Of a stretch of DNA of 30,960 nt, positions 1 to 5,655 are shown piece by piece. The position numbers and the translations under genes are program-made. Below the pieces are notes generated by a model, which was not told the origin of the DNA, did not search any database, and saw nothing but the letters and a program-made list of their open reading frames with translations. This DNA comes from a virus. Every line of letters starts with the position of its first letter. Within the stretch, counting starts at the first letter, position 1. The stretch spans positions 1 to 30,960 of the IMG/VR virus record IMGVR_UViG_3300038701_001058. One strand, written 5' to 3'.

Positions 1-2
1 AA

Positions 3-344
3 GACTGGGCACGTGAGCACGCGCCCGAGCATCTGGAGACGCCCAGACGAGCCATAGAGGCAAAAGAAGCGTGGTGTAGAGGCGAGGCTGGCGCCGACGA
101 TTTGCGAGCTGCAAGGGTCGCCGCAGGGGCCGCACGGGCCGTCGCAGGCGCCAGCGCCTGCGACGACGTCTGGGCCGCCGCAAGGGCCGCCGCCTGGGTT
201 GTCGTAAGGGGCCCCGCAAGGGGCGCCGCAAGGGGCGCAGCATGGGCAGCCGCAAGGGGCGCCGAATACCAGCGATGGTGTGGTGTGTGGACGGCGCATG
301 TGATCGAGGAGGTGCTTCGTGGCGAAGCGTTGCGTCAGTTTTGA
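3..344 (+). CDS. C-terminal part of Ala-rich tandem-repeat phage protein (5' end outside window)
   Basis: The reading frame is open from the first bases of the window to a TGA at 342-344, so this is the 3' part of a longer gene. The visible part begins with a charged stretch (DWAREHAPEHLETPRR), then IEAKEAWCRGEAGADDL. An Ala-rich section follows, built from four-residue units such as AARG and AAWA, and the protein closes with EYQRWCGVWTAHVIEEVL. Phages of GC-rich hosts often carry proteins of this layout: a helical charged segment, AAW/AAR repeats and a short helical tail. Their role is generally unknown. The repeat region is a 12-bp tandem array in the DNA, so copy number may vary between relatives. 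A TTG at 102 could serve as a start, but codon use and frame continue upstream without a break, which favours a truncated gene. The next promoter overlaps its stop codon. Confidence 0.6.
   Translation, partial: DWAREHAPEHLETPRRAIEAKEAWCRGEAGADDLRAARVAAGAARAVAGASACDDVWAAARAAAWVVVRGPARGAARGAAWAAARGAEYQRWCGVWTAHVIEEVLRGEALRQF
178..261 (+). repeat. 12-bp tandem repeat array in the coding region
   Basis: About seven head-to-tail 12-bp units are visible. CCGCAAGGGGCG occurs exactly at 214-225, 226-237 and 250-261, with degenerate units at 178-189, 190-201, 202-213 and 238-249. Related out-of-phase copies occur around 121-132. The unit is a multiple of three and encodes AARG- or AAWA-type tetrapeptides in the frame of the partial gene. 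Confidence 0.7.
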
Positions 345-369
345 CGAATCGAGCACAGCGTGTCATGAT
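341..369 (+). promoter_or_regulatory. Sigma70-like promoter with TGn-extended -10
   Basis: TTGACG at 341-346 is followed by 17 nt and then CATGAT at 364-369, preceded by TGT (an extended -10 TGn). The -10 matches TATAAT at only four positions. However, the -35, the spacer and the TGn are the same as in the two better promoters at 1144 and 3832. Transcription would start near 376, inside the structured leader. The -35 overlaps the stop codon of the preceding gene. Confidence 0.45.
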
Positions 370-373
370 CCAT

Positions 374-425
374 GTGTCGCCGACCACGGCGACACGTCGA
401 GACTCCCCGTGGGTAGCAGTCTCGA
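374..425 (+). ncRNA. Structured leader: two strong hairpins
   Basis: A perfect 9-bp hairpin (GTGTCGCCG at 374-382, CGGCGACAC at 387-395, loop ACCA) is followed at once by an 8-bp stem (TCGAGACT at 397-404, AGTCTCGA at 418-425). The second stem encloses a small CCC-CGT-GGG hairpin at 405-413. The region lies between genes, begins at the predicted transcription start and has no ORF with a credible SD. It could be the 5' part of a small RNA or an mRNA leader that continues into the tRNA-like element at 518. No T-run follows, so it is not an intrinsic terminator. Confidence 0.4.
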
Positions 426-517
426 GCGCCAGCTAGCGGAGCGCAAATCACTAGCACGTCGTCACGCTTGATCTCCGGGCGGGGGCGCCGATGGGTCGAG
501 CGGCATGGCTGTGAGGA

Positions 518-572
518 GCGAGGTAGTGGCGAGCATGGTGCTCGGAAGGCGGTTCGACCCCGCCGCCTCGCG
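518..572 (+). ncRNA. tRNA-like element A (acceptor stem plus T-arm, no clear anticodon arm)
   Basis: A perfect T-arm is present: GGCGG (548-552), loop TTCGACC (553-559), CCGCC (560-564). The next seven bases, GCCTCGC (565-571), pair fully with GCGAGGT (518-524) with one G-U. Between them lies only one hairpin, CGAGC/GCTCG (530-534/540-544). An alternative 5' end at 479 (GCGGGGG, one mismatch) would add a D-arm-like hairpin, GCCG/CGGC at 487-490/501-504, with a 10-nt loop, and would make the 530-544 hairpin a long variable arm. In neither fold do I find a five-pair stem with a seven-base loop. The element ends 31 nt before the start at 604. Confidence 0.4.
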
Positions 573-603
573 TGCCGGAATGGGCCGGCGAGAGGAGGGA
601 GTG

Positions 604-885
604 ATGGGAGCGGTGAGGGAGTTGTTGCGGGAGCTGGTGCCCGTGCTTGTGTTGGGCTTGGTGATGGCGTGCGTGGTGGCGCCGGTGGCGGGGTTGTTTG
701 TGTGGTTGGGGGAGCCGCCAGTCGACGTTGTTGGTGTTTCTCTGGTTGCATGGGCGCCCATGACGGTTTTTGCCTGCATGTGGGCGTTCGGTGGTCGGTA
801 TGAGCAGTCCTCCAGGTGGGAGGAGGCCAAGGCGCGGGCGGAGAAGAAGGCGGCGCAACGGGGCGACCTGTCGGGGGTGGGATGA
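604..885 (+). CDS. Small membrane protein with two transmembrane segments
   Basis: A 93-residue protein of unknown function. Two hydrophobic segments are evident, about residues 11-35 (LVPVLVLGLVMACVVAP and on) and 41-63, separated by a short GEPPVD turn. A charged, Lys/Arg/Glu-rich tail follows (RWEEAKARAEKKAAQR), which should be cytoplasmic. I chose the ATG at 604 because AGGAGG at 593-598 sits 5 nt upstream. In-frame upstream starts (505 and beyond) have no such SD and would run through tRNA-like element A. Two transmembrane segments and a charged C-terminus resemble class II holins in topology. No endolysin or spanin is nearby, so a lysis role is only a possibility; superinfection exclusion is another. 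The next gene overlaps by 4 nt (ATGA). Confidence 0.55.
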   Translation: MGAVRELLRELVPVLVLGLVMACVVAPVAGLFVWLGEPPVDVVGVSLVAWAPMTVFACMWAFGGRYEQSSRWEEAKARAEKKAAQRGDLSGVG

Positions 886-1133
886 GGCCGAACACGGGAC
901 TCGCGCCCGAGCAACTCGAGGAGCTTCGGCGAATGACTGGGATCGAGTCGGTGCGGATGAAGGCGAGGCAGTCGGGGTCGGCCCCCGAACTCGTCGACTA
1001 CTACCTGGCTCGACTCGTCGAGGCGTTTGTACACGGGTGCAACCGGAGCAGCTATGTGTTGAGGGTCGGCCGGCTGGAGGGGCCGAGGTCGCAGAGGAGG
1101 AGGAGGGTGAAGCGACGAGGCAGGGTGCGTTAA
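882..1133 (+). CDS. Hypothetical small basic protein
   Basis: An 83-residue product whose ATG overlaps the stop of the previous gene in an ATGA arrangement, so the two are probably translationally coupled. The N-terminal two thirds is mixed helical (APEQLEELRRMTGIESVRM, then ELVDYYLARLVEAFVHGC). The C-terminal end is strongly basic (SQRRRRVKRRGRVR) and could bind nucleic acid. I do not recognise a family. A longer in-frame reading from 816 exists, but it is Gly-rich, out of keeping with the rest, and overlaps the upstream gene. The gene ends 10 nt before the -35 of the next promoter, so the pair 604/882 looks like a short operon. Confidence 0.5.
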   Translation: MRPNTGLAPEQLEELRRMTGIESVRMKARQSGSAPELVDYYLARLVEAFVHGCNRSSYVLRVGRLEGPRSQRRRRVKRRGRVR

Positions 1134-1143
1134 GGGGCCAATT

Positions 1144-1172
1144 TTGACGGCTTGATTCCCACCTGATCTAAT
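1144..1172 (+). promoter_or_regulatory. Sigma70-like promoter with TGn-extended -10
   Basis: TTGACG at 1144-1149, a 17-nt spacer, and TCTAAT at 1167-1172, with TGA immediately before the -10 (extended -10). The predicted start near 1179 gives a leader of about 185 nt that contains tRNA-like element B and ends at the RNA ligase SD. The flanks CTGATCTAATG and TTTGACGG are shared with the promoter at 3832. Confidence 0.7.
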
Positions 1173-1267
1173 GCCTCCTGACACCGACGGAAGATGTGCT
1201 CCCGAGGCGTCACCCACCCGAGGCGAGAGGAGGCAGTCATGTAGCGGGAGCAGTCCGGCACCGAGGC

Positions 1268-1341
1268 GCGGTGCGTATGGGAGAGGAGCCGGGAGACCGG
1301 GTGCGGCGAGTGGTTGGCGGGTTCGAGTCCCGTGCGTCGCG
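1268..1341 (+). ncRNA. tRNA-like element B upstream of RNA ligase
   Basis: The T-arm is GCGGG (1317-1321), loop TTCGAGT (1322-1328), CCCGT (1329-1333), five pairs with one G-U. GCGTCGC (1334-1340) pairs at all seven positions with GCGGTGC (1268-1274), two of them G-U. The total of 74 nt is normal for a tRNA. The middle does not fold into a D-arm plus a five-pair anticodon arm: the clearest structure is CCGG/CCGG at 1289-1292/1297-1300 with a GAGA tetraloop. A competing six-pair hairpin, GCACCG/CGGTGC at 1258-1263/1269-1274, would sequester the 5' acceptor strand. The element ends 21 nt before the ligase ATG and overlaps its SD region only slightly. Confidence 0.4.
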
Positions 1342-1362
1342 TGGACAGGCAAGGAGGAGACG

Positions 1363-2637
1363 ATGAGGGAGATTACGACGTACGAGTTGCCGGTGTTGCT
1401 TGGGCGGCTGATGGAGGAGCCACAGGTGGTTCTGCGTGCCATCCACGACGACCCCAAGATCAAGAAGCGGCGCGGCGGCCCGGATGGACGGCTGGTGATC
1501 GCCAACACCAGCAAGGCCCTGGCGCGCCCGGAGTACGAGCATCAGCTCTACGCCAAGGGTATTGTGTATGACCCCTTGGCGTGGAAGGTCGTGAGCGTGC
1601 CGCTGCTCAAGATGCACAACCACGGCATGGACGAGGTGAGTGACGCGACCACGAAGCGCATGGAGGGCTGTCCGTGGTGCATCGAGGTCGCCGAGAAACT
1701 CGACGGCACCATGGTTCAGTCGTTCGTGTTCGAGGGCCGTGTGTGGTTGGCGACGCGCGGCGTCATCGAGGGCGACCCGGAGCATGGGGAGGAGTACCTG
1801 TCGCACGCGCGCAGGCTCCTCGAGGGTACGCATGCGCTCAATCCCGACCCACACTGGGGCTACACGCTGACCTACGAGCTCATACACCCGAGCACGCGCG
1901 TGATCACCGACTACAGGGGCAAGGAGTCCATGGTCCTCCACGGCGCTACGGTCACTCGATCGGCCTATGTGGTGCGCCCAACGGGGCTGCGGTTCCTGGC
2001 CAGGGTCTTGAACGTCCCCCACGCTCACGCGTACGTCTACAACGACAGTGTGGCCTACTACGAGTACGCCCGCACACTCGACGACGTGGCCCGTGGGTCC
2101 CTGGGTGCTCTAAAAGGGGCCACGACCCACCCCGAGGGGTTCGTCATGTCGTTCGTCGACGACGACCAAGTGTTGCACAGGGTCAAGGTCAAGACGCCGG
2201 AGTACGTCAAGCTGCATGCGCTCAAGTTCAACGCGACGCTCAAGACGGTGAGCAAGGCGGTGATGCAGGACGATGCTCGACTCGAGTGGGACGTGTTCAG
2301 GGCTGACGTGCTCGATGCGTCTGGTGTCGAGCTCGACGAGGAGACGCTGGCCGTCTACCGCGAGCACCACACGTCGGTGTGTGACTACGTGGATGAGCGG
2401 TACCGGTTTGCGGTCGAGGTGGACGATTGGGTGGCGCAGGCGTTCGATGAACTCGGGCCGCCCGAGTGCAACTCCGACTACGGACGGTTCGTGTCGTGGC
2501 TCAAGGAGCGTGGGCATGGTGAGCACGTGGGTTTGTTCATGCGGTCGGTGCGGTCGGGTGAGCCGGTAGACGTGGACAGGTGCATGTGGGCCAAGCCGTT
2601 GCACAATGGGTTCAGGGCGTTTTTGGAGGTGGAGTGA
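1363..2637 (+). CDS. RNA ligase, T4 Rnl1-like nucleotidyltransferase
   Basis: A 424-residue protein that should join 3'-OH and 5'-phosphate RNA ends through an enzyme-AMP intermediate. The covalent nucleotidyltransferase signature is clear: motif I EKLDG with the adenylated lysine at about residue 112. Further motifs are TLTYELI around 168-174, PEGFV around 257-261, and the closing VKVK motif V around 274-278, in the right order and spacing. T4 Rnl1 is about 374 residues, so this is slightly longer, with an extra helical C-terminus. I chose the ATG at 1363 for the AAGGAGGAG just upstream; the frame continues further up but would cross tRNA-like element B. In T4 the enzyme repairs tRNA cut by a host anticodon nuclease. 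An equivalent role here is inference, but the tRNA-like element directly upstream makes it attractive. It is first in an operon of small genes. Confidence 0.85.
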   Translation: MREITTYELPVLLGRLMEEPQVVLRAIHDDPKIKKRRGGPDGRLVIANTSKALARPEYEHQLYAKGIVYDPLAWKVVSVPLLKMHNHGMDEVSDATTKRMEGCPWCIEVAEKLDGTMVQSFVFEGRVWLATRGVIEGDPEHGEEYLSHARRLLEGTHALNPDPHWGYTLTYELIHPSTRVITDYRGKESMVLHGATVTRSAYVVRPTGLRFLARVLNVPHAHAYVYNDSVAYYEYARTLDDVARGSLGALKGATTHPEGFVMSFVDDDQVLHRVKVKTPEYVKLHALKFNATLKTVSKAVMQDDARLEWDVFRADVLDASGVELDEETLAVYREHHTSVCDYVDERYRFAVEVDDWVAQAFDELGPPECNSDYGRFVSWLKERGHGEHVGLFMRSVRSGEPVDVDRCMWAKPLHNGFRAFLEVE

Positions 2638-2876
2638 TGAACGTGCAGCCGAATGAGGCGTTGCGGGAGGCGAGGGAGCGGATTGCCGAGCTCGAGGCCC
2701 AGGTGTTCGAACTTGAGGCGCTTGTGCCGCGCGAGGAGATCGAGGGGGTTCGGCCGTGCATGGGCAACGGGGCGGTGTATCGCGTGATGTCGGGTGAGTT
2801 GTCGCCCGACGAGGGGGAGGTGGTTGCGGCCAAGATCATGCGCGCCGTACGGATGGCGCGAGAGGAGGGGTTGTGA
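2637..2876 (+). CDS. Hypothetical coiled-coil protein
   Basis: A 79-residue product. The start overlaps the ligase stop in TGATG, with GGAGGTGGAG just upstream, so translation is coupled to the ligase. Residues 5-30 form a strongly charged helix with heptad-like leucines and valines (ALREARERIAELEAQVFELEAL), a likely coiled coil. The C-terminal half (SGELSPDEGEVVAAKIMRAVRMAREEGL) also looks helical. I do not recognise a family. Its position suggests an early accessory function, perhaps oligomerising with the next product, which is also coiled coil. Confidence 0.6.
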   Translation: MNVQPNEALREARERIAELEAQVFELEALVPREEIEGVRPCMGNGAVYRVMSGELSPDEGEVVAAKIMRAVRMAREEGL

Positions 2877-3127
2877 TGGAGCACTGGCCAGCACAGACCG
2901 ACGAGGAGCACGACCTGGAGCTGATGCAACGGCAGTTGCGCAGGGTCGAGCGGGAGCACGACGAGAATTGGAGCACGGACGAGGAGCTCGCCGAGGCGCG
3001 CCAGGACGTGGAGCGCGCACAGGCGGCGCTCAGGTACCGCGCGTTGATGCGAGCCAAACAGGGGATGCGGGCGGACGTGGCGGCGCGGGTGCGCCAGGTC
3101 GCCCGGGAGATGGGAGTGGTGCGATGA
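2876..3127 (+). CDS. Hypothetical charged helical protein
   Basis: An 83-residue, almost wholly alpha-helical product rich in Glu, Arg and Gln (ELMQRQLRRVEREHDENW, EELAEARQDVERAQAAL), consistent with a coiled coil across most of its length. The C-terminal part is basic (MRADVAARVRQVAREMGVVR). It starts at the ATG of a TGATG junction, with GAGGAGG in the end of the preceding gene acting as SD; a GTG one codon earlier is less well spaced. No recognisable family. Adjacent coiled-coil genes suggest the two may pair. Confidence 0.6.
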   Translation: MEHWPAQTDEEHDLELMQRQLRRVEREHDENWSTDEELAEARQDVERAQAALRYRALMRAKQGMRADVAARVRQVAREMGVVR

Positions 3128-3366
3128 GTGAGCCGGTGACCTACCGGATCAATGAGTGGATGATGGCGAGCCTGCTCGAGGGTCGCAGCGTCCACATCCG
3201 GGGTGATGAAGACCACACGCTGGGGGAGGAGGTGCGCGTGTCGTGTGGGCGCGATGAGCGGCGCGCGGTCGTGCTGGGGCGCCTGTATGTCAGGAGCGAC
3301 ATGGGCGAGGCGTGGGAGACGCGGGTGCGGCTGCTGACGAAGGAGGAGCGGGATGCAGAGGGTTGA
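3124..3366 (+). CDS. Hypothetical protein, possible PUA/ASCH-like fold
   Basis: An 80-residue product starting at an ATG that overlaps the preceding stop by 4 nt. After TYRINEWMMASLLEGRSVHIRG comes LGEEVRVSC and a strand-rich centre (RAVVLGRLYV). The order 'LLEGR-x-xxIR, G-x-x-V-x-V, V-V-x-G-x-x-x-V' is reminiscent of small ASCH/PUA-type RNA-binding domains. The similarity is weak and seen only by eye. Such a fold would be in keeping with the nearby RNA ligase. The 3' end overlaps the next gene by 14 nt. Confidence 0.55.
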   Translation: MSEPVTYRINEWMMASLLEGRSVHIRGDEDHTLGEEVRVSCGRDERRAVVLGRLYVRSDMGEAWETRVRLLTKEERDAEG

Positions 3367-3598
3367 GGTCACGACGCGTGGGGGCATGATTGCCCTCGAG
3401 GTGGAGGTCGGCGACCGGAGGGTGACGGCGCTGCTAGGGCTCGATGGCGCAGCCAAGGTGCGTGACGGCCTCGAGACGGCGCGCAAGGTCGCCAAGGCCC
3501 AGCGAGACGTGGGGCGGTACGACCATGACGAGACGGAGGCCGAACGCGAGGTGCGCTACGCGCGGATGCAGGGCCTCGTGGACTCCCCGGACTATTGA
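3353..3598 (+). CDS. Hypothetical small protein
   Basis: An 81-residue product with a strong SD (AAGGAGGAG) inside the preceding gene, whose end it overlaps by 14 nt. The first half is beta-rich (RVEVTTRGGMIALEVEVGDRRVTALLGL). The second half is helical and charged (VRDGLETARKVAKAQRDV, DETEAEREVRYARMQG). No known motif is visible and I do not recognise the family. The mixture of a small beta sheet and a charged tail is typical of phage accessory proteins of unknown role. Confidence 0.6.
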   Translation: MQRVEVTTRGGMIALEVEVGDRRVTALLGLDGAAKVRDGLETARKVAKAQRDVGRYDHDETEAEREVRYARMQGLVDSPDY

Positions 3599-3605
3599 GG
3601 TGGGC

Positions 3606-3830
3606 ATGAGCAAGAGCACGCCGCCGTTTTACCTCCAGGTGCTCGTGGGCGGTGCGTGGGAGCCGCTCACGCGCGACGGCATCCCCATCGTGTGCCAGAC
3701 GTGTCCGGCAGCTCGGCGTGAGTTCGCCAAGCGGCTGCCCATCGCCTACGAGCGTGCGCGCCAGGGCGGAGAGGTGACGGCGCGCATCGTGGACAGGTGG
3801 GGGCACGTTCAGCGGCTGCCGAGGGCGTGA
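3606..3830 (+). CDS. Hypothetical small protein
   Basis: A 74-residue product starting at the ATG at 3606, 7 nt after the preceding stop, with GAGGTGGG as SD. The sequence is compact and mixed alpha/beta (FYLQVLVGGAWEPLTRDG, then VCQTCPAARREFAKRLP, then GEVTARIVDRWGHVQRLP). A single CQTC pair is present but there is no second pair, so a zinc site is not supported. It is the last gene of the ligase operon: the next promoter begins 1 nt after its stop. Confidence 0.55.
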   Translation: MSKSTPPFYLQVLVGGAWEPLTRDGIPIVCQTCPAARREFAKRLPIAYERARQGGEVTARIVDRWGHVQRLPRA

Positions 3831-3831
3831 T

Positions 3832-3860
3832 TTGACGGATGGTACGGGGACTGATCTAAT
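3832..3860 (+). promoter_or_regulatory. Sigma70-like promoter with TGn-extended -10
   Basis: TTGACG at 3832-3837, a 17-nt spacer, TCTAAT at 3855-3860, preceded by TGA. The geometry is identical to that of the promoter at 1144, with the same flanks (TTTGACGG and CTGATCTAATG). Transcription would begin near 3867, about 17 nt before tRNA-like element C, a short leader as expected for a tRNA transcript. Confidence 0.72.
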
Positions 3861-3883
3861 GGTCAAGTGAGGTTGACGAGTTG

Positions 3884-3971
3884 GCCGGGGTGACCCAATT
3901 GGTAGAGGTGCACGGACGGGCAACGGATGGCCCTACCCCGTGGGTTCCTGGTTCGAGCCCAGGCCCCGGCA
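3884..3971 (+). tRNA. tRNA-like element C, with an oversized anticodon region
   Basis: This is the most tRNA-like of the four elements. Acceptor GCCGGGG/CCCCGGC (3884-3890/3964-3970) pairs perfectly, with discriminator A3971. A D-arm of ACC/GGT (3893-3895/3907-3909) carries the classic AATTGGTAGA loop sequence. The T-arm CCTGG-TTCGAGC-CCAGG (3947-3963) is perfect. The anticodon stem CACGG/CCGTG (3911-3915/3938-3942) holds a 22-base loop instead of seven, inside which GGGC/GCCC (3918-3921/3930-3933) can pair. Alternatively ACCC-CGT-GGGT (3935-3945) forms a type II variable arm, leaving a 25-nt anticodon region. No fold puts a T at position 33 next to a usable anticodon, so isotype is unassigned. 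A 15-nt insertion or intron is possible. The 3' CCA is not encoded. Confidence 0.55.
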
Positions 3972-3983
3972 TGGAGGTGAGGG

Positions 3984-4100
3984 ATGATCGGCAGGTGGAG
4001 AGACATGGACGAGGGCACCATGGGGCGGCTGTTGCTGATGGTGACGGCGGCCGTGGTGTTCGGTGTGGCGTTGCTGGGTACGCCAGCGGCGTGTGTGTGA
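3984..4100 (+). CDS. 38-residue hydrophobic peptide
   Basis: A very short gene with a good SD (GGAGGTGAGG) directly before the ATG, which lies 12 nt after the tRNA-like element. The product is a basic/acidic start (MIGRWRDMDEG) followed by a single hydrophobic stretch (LLLMVTAAVVFGVALLG) and TPAACV. It could be a one-pass membrane peptide. A lipoprotein signal is less likely, because the only Cys is the penultimate residue. No family is recognised. The in-frame reading of the downstream methyltransferase extends back over 4100-4174 but has no better start than 4175. Confidence 0.45.
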   Translation: MIGRWRDMDEGTMGRLLLMVTAAVVFGVALLGTPAACV

Positions 4101-4174
4101 CGGCTACGAGGGGACATCGTGGGCGAGACGAGGGAGAGGCAGTGGTGGAGTGGGCGCGGTGCGTGGGAGGTGGC

Positions 4175-4735
4175 ATGACCATCCCCTACGCATCATCAGA
4201 GCACAATGAGTGGTGGACCCCTGAGAACGTACTCGAGGCGGTGCGCGTGCTCTACGGAGGGCCGCCCGACCTCGACCCGGCGTCGTGCGCCGAGGCGAAC
4301 GCCCGCGTGGGCGCGCTCGACTACTACAGCCCCGAGAAGGGGCAAGACGGATTGGTACTCCCGTGGCGCGGCAAGGTGTTTACGAACCCGCCCTATGGCT
4401 ACCGTGAGGGGCGGCAGTCCAATCAGGCAGTGTGGATCGAGCGGGCGTTTCGGGGGTGGGCACGCGGCGAGTTCGACGAGCTCGTGGGGGTGTTCGCCGC
4501 TCGCCCTGGTACGAGGTGGTACCGGTGGACCCAGCACATGTGCCGCTGCGTGCTCGACGAGCGCGGGTCGTTCGTGGAGCCGGATGCGCGCAGGATCGCG
4601 CGTGAGGCGGCAGGCAAGGCGTATGGGGGCGACACCAAGGGGACGGTGGTGGTCTACATGGGGTGGCGTTGGGGTGCGTTCTACGAGGCGTTTGGCCACT
4701 TGGGCGAGGTGCTCGAGCCGAGGAGGGGCAGATGA
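4175..4735 (+). CDS. Phage Dam-type DNA N6-adenine methyltransferase
   Basis: A 186-residue protein of the phage Dam family that transfers a methyl group from S-adenosylmethionine to adenine N6. Diagnostic features are the N-terminal NEWWTPENVLEAV, LDPASCAEANARVGA around residues 33-47, and the catalytic NPPY at 71-74 within VFTNPPYG. These follow the family order, and the length is normal. The SD is GGGAGGTGG ahead of the ATG at 4175; a longer in-frame extension upstream lacks family similarity. Phage genomes use such enzymes to evade host restriction or to mark their own DNA. No cognate restriction enzyme is visible here. The stop overlaps the following homing endonuclease start by 4 nt. 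Confidence 0.85.
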   Translation: MTIPYASSEHNEWWTPENVLEAVRVLYGGPPDLDPASCAEANARVGALDYYSPEKGQDGLVLPWRGKVFTNPPYGYREGRQSNQAVWIERAFRGWARGEFDELVGVFAARPGTRWYRWTQHMCRCVLDERGSFVEPDARRIAREAAGKAYGGDTKGTVVVYMGWRWGAFYEAFGHLGEVLEPRRGR

Positions 4736-5655
4736 TGGTGGGTGCGCGAAAGAGAAGGCCACGCAGTGGCTTGTGGGGCAAAACAGGCGTCTATGCGATC
4801 GAGTGTGTCGAAAATGGAAAGGCTTACGTTGGCCAAGCCACCAACATTGGCAAGCGCATCAATCATCACAGGTGGTCGCTTGATGCGGGGAGGCACGCCA
4901 ATCCACATCTCCAATCTGCGTGGGACAAGTACGGTGAAGAGTCTTTTACCATTCGGATTCTGGAAGAGACTTCGGATCTTGACGCCGCCGAAGAGCGATG
5001 GATGGACTCATTGGATGCGATCAATTCAGGGTTCAACCAACGCAAAGGCTGTCAGCCATTGAGGGGTGAGAGCGCTCCGAGGGCCACATTGACTGAGGCG
5101 CAGGTCAAAGAAGCGCGCAGGCGCTGCTTGGCTGGCGAAACAGGTGTCGACGTCGCTCGCGAGTTTGGAGTGACCAGTGCTGCGGTTTGTGGGGCTGTTT
5201 CTGGCAGAACGTGGGGTCACATCAAAAATCCGCCTCCGGTGGAGAATGCTCGTGAAAGGCGTACGCGCAGTTCAAGGCGAAAGCTGACAGAAGAATCTGT
5301 TGCGACGCTTAGGAGGGATTTCAAAGCGGGCAAATTCAGGGTTGGCACAAGAGCAAAGGAGATGGGCATAAGCCCCAAGAGTCTTCGTGCCGCTATTTCT
5401 GGGGCGACATGGCGTAGCGTAGCTGAGCCACCGGCAGACCCGAAGCACTTTGCTGGGATTGCGAAGGGTGCTGGGCACCATGCAGTTGCGCTGACGGCAA
5501 ATATGGTCGTGGAGATACGGCAACGGGCGAAAAGTGGAGAGCGGCTTGTCGACATTTGCAAATGCTATCCGGCGAGCAAGGCCACGATCTACGAAGCGGC
5601 CAAGGGCAAGACATGGAAGTACCTCGATGAGGTTGAGGCACCCTATGGGGTATAG
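4732..5655 (+). CDS. Free-standing GIY-YIG homing endonuclease with three helix-turn-helix repeats
   Basis: A 307-residue protein. The N-terminal nuclease domain (about 18-105) has the GIY-YIG pair as GVY (19-21) and YVG (32-34), the catalytic Arg in KRINHH (about 42), an acidic EERW (87-90), and the closing GFNQRKG. The remainder is three copies of a ~45-residue DNA-binding unit at about 120-164, 185-230 and 254-298. Each begins LT-x-x-x-V and ends in a T-W-x-x-(I/V/L) motif, typical of nuclease-associated modular HTH repeats. The DNA from about 4760 to 5620 is visibly less GC-rich than its surroundings, a sign of recent acquisition. It sits in ordinary coding sequence rather than an intron, so it is a free-standing element. 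The start could be 4732 or 4735. It overlaps Dam by 4 nt and the next nuclease by 11 nt. Confidence 0.85.
   Translation: MMVGARKRRPRSGLWGKTGVYAIECVENGKAYVGQATNIGKRINHHRWSLDAGRHANPHLQSAWDKYGEESFTIRILEETSDLDAAEERWMDSLDAINSGFNQRKGCQPLRGESAPRATLTEAQVKEARRRCLAGETGVDVAREFGVTSAAVCGAVSGRTWGHIKNPPPVENARERRTRSSRRKLTEESVATLRRDFKAGKFRVGTRAKEMGISPKSLRAAISGATWRSVAEPPADPKHFAGIAKGAGHHAVALTANMVVEIRQRAKSGERLVDICKCYPASKATIYEAAKGKTWKYLDEVEAPYGV

Noticed and set aside
505-603. Upstream in-frame start of the membrane protein at 505
   Set aside because: No SD near 505, and the extension would translate through the T-arm of tRNA-like element A. The SD at 593-598 fits 604.
4732-5655. Group I intron hosting the homing endonuclease
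   Set aside because: The gene overlaps intact neighbours by 4 and 11 nt, leaving no room for intron flanks; neighbours are not interrupted.
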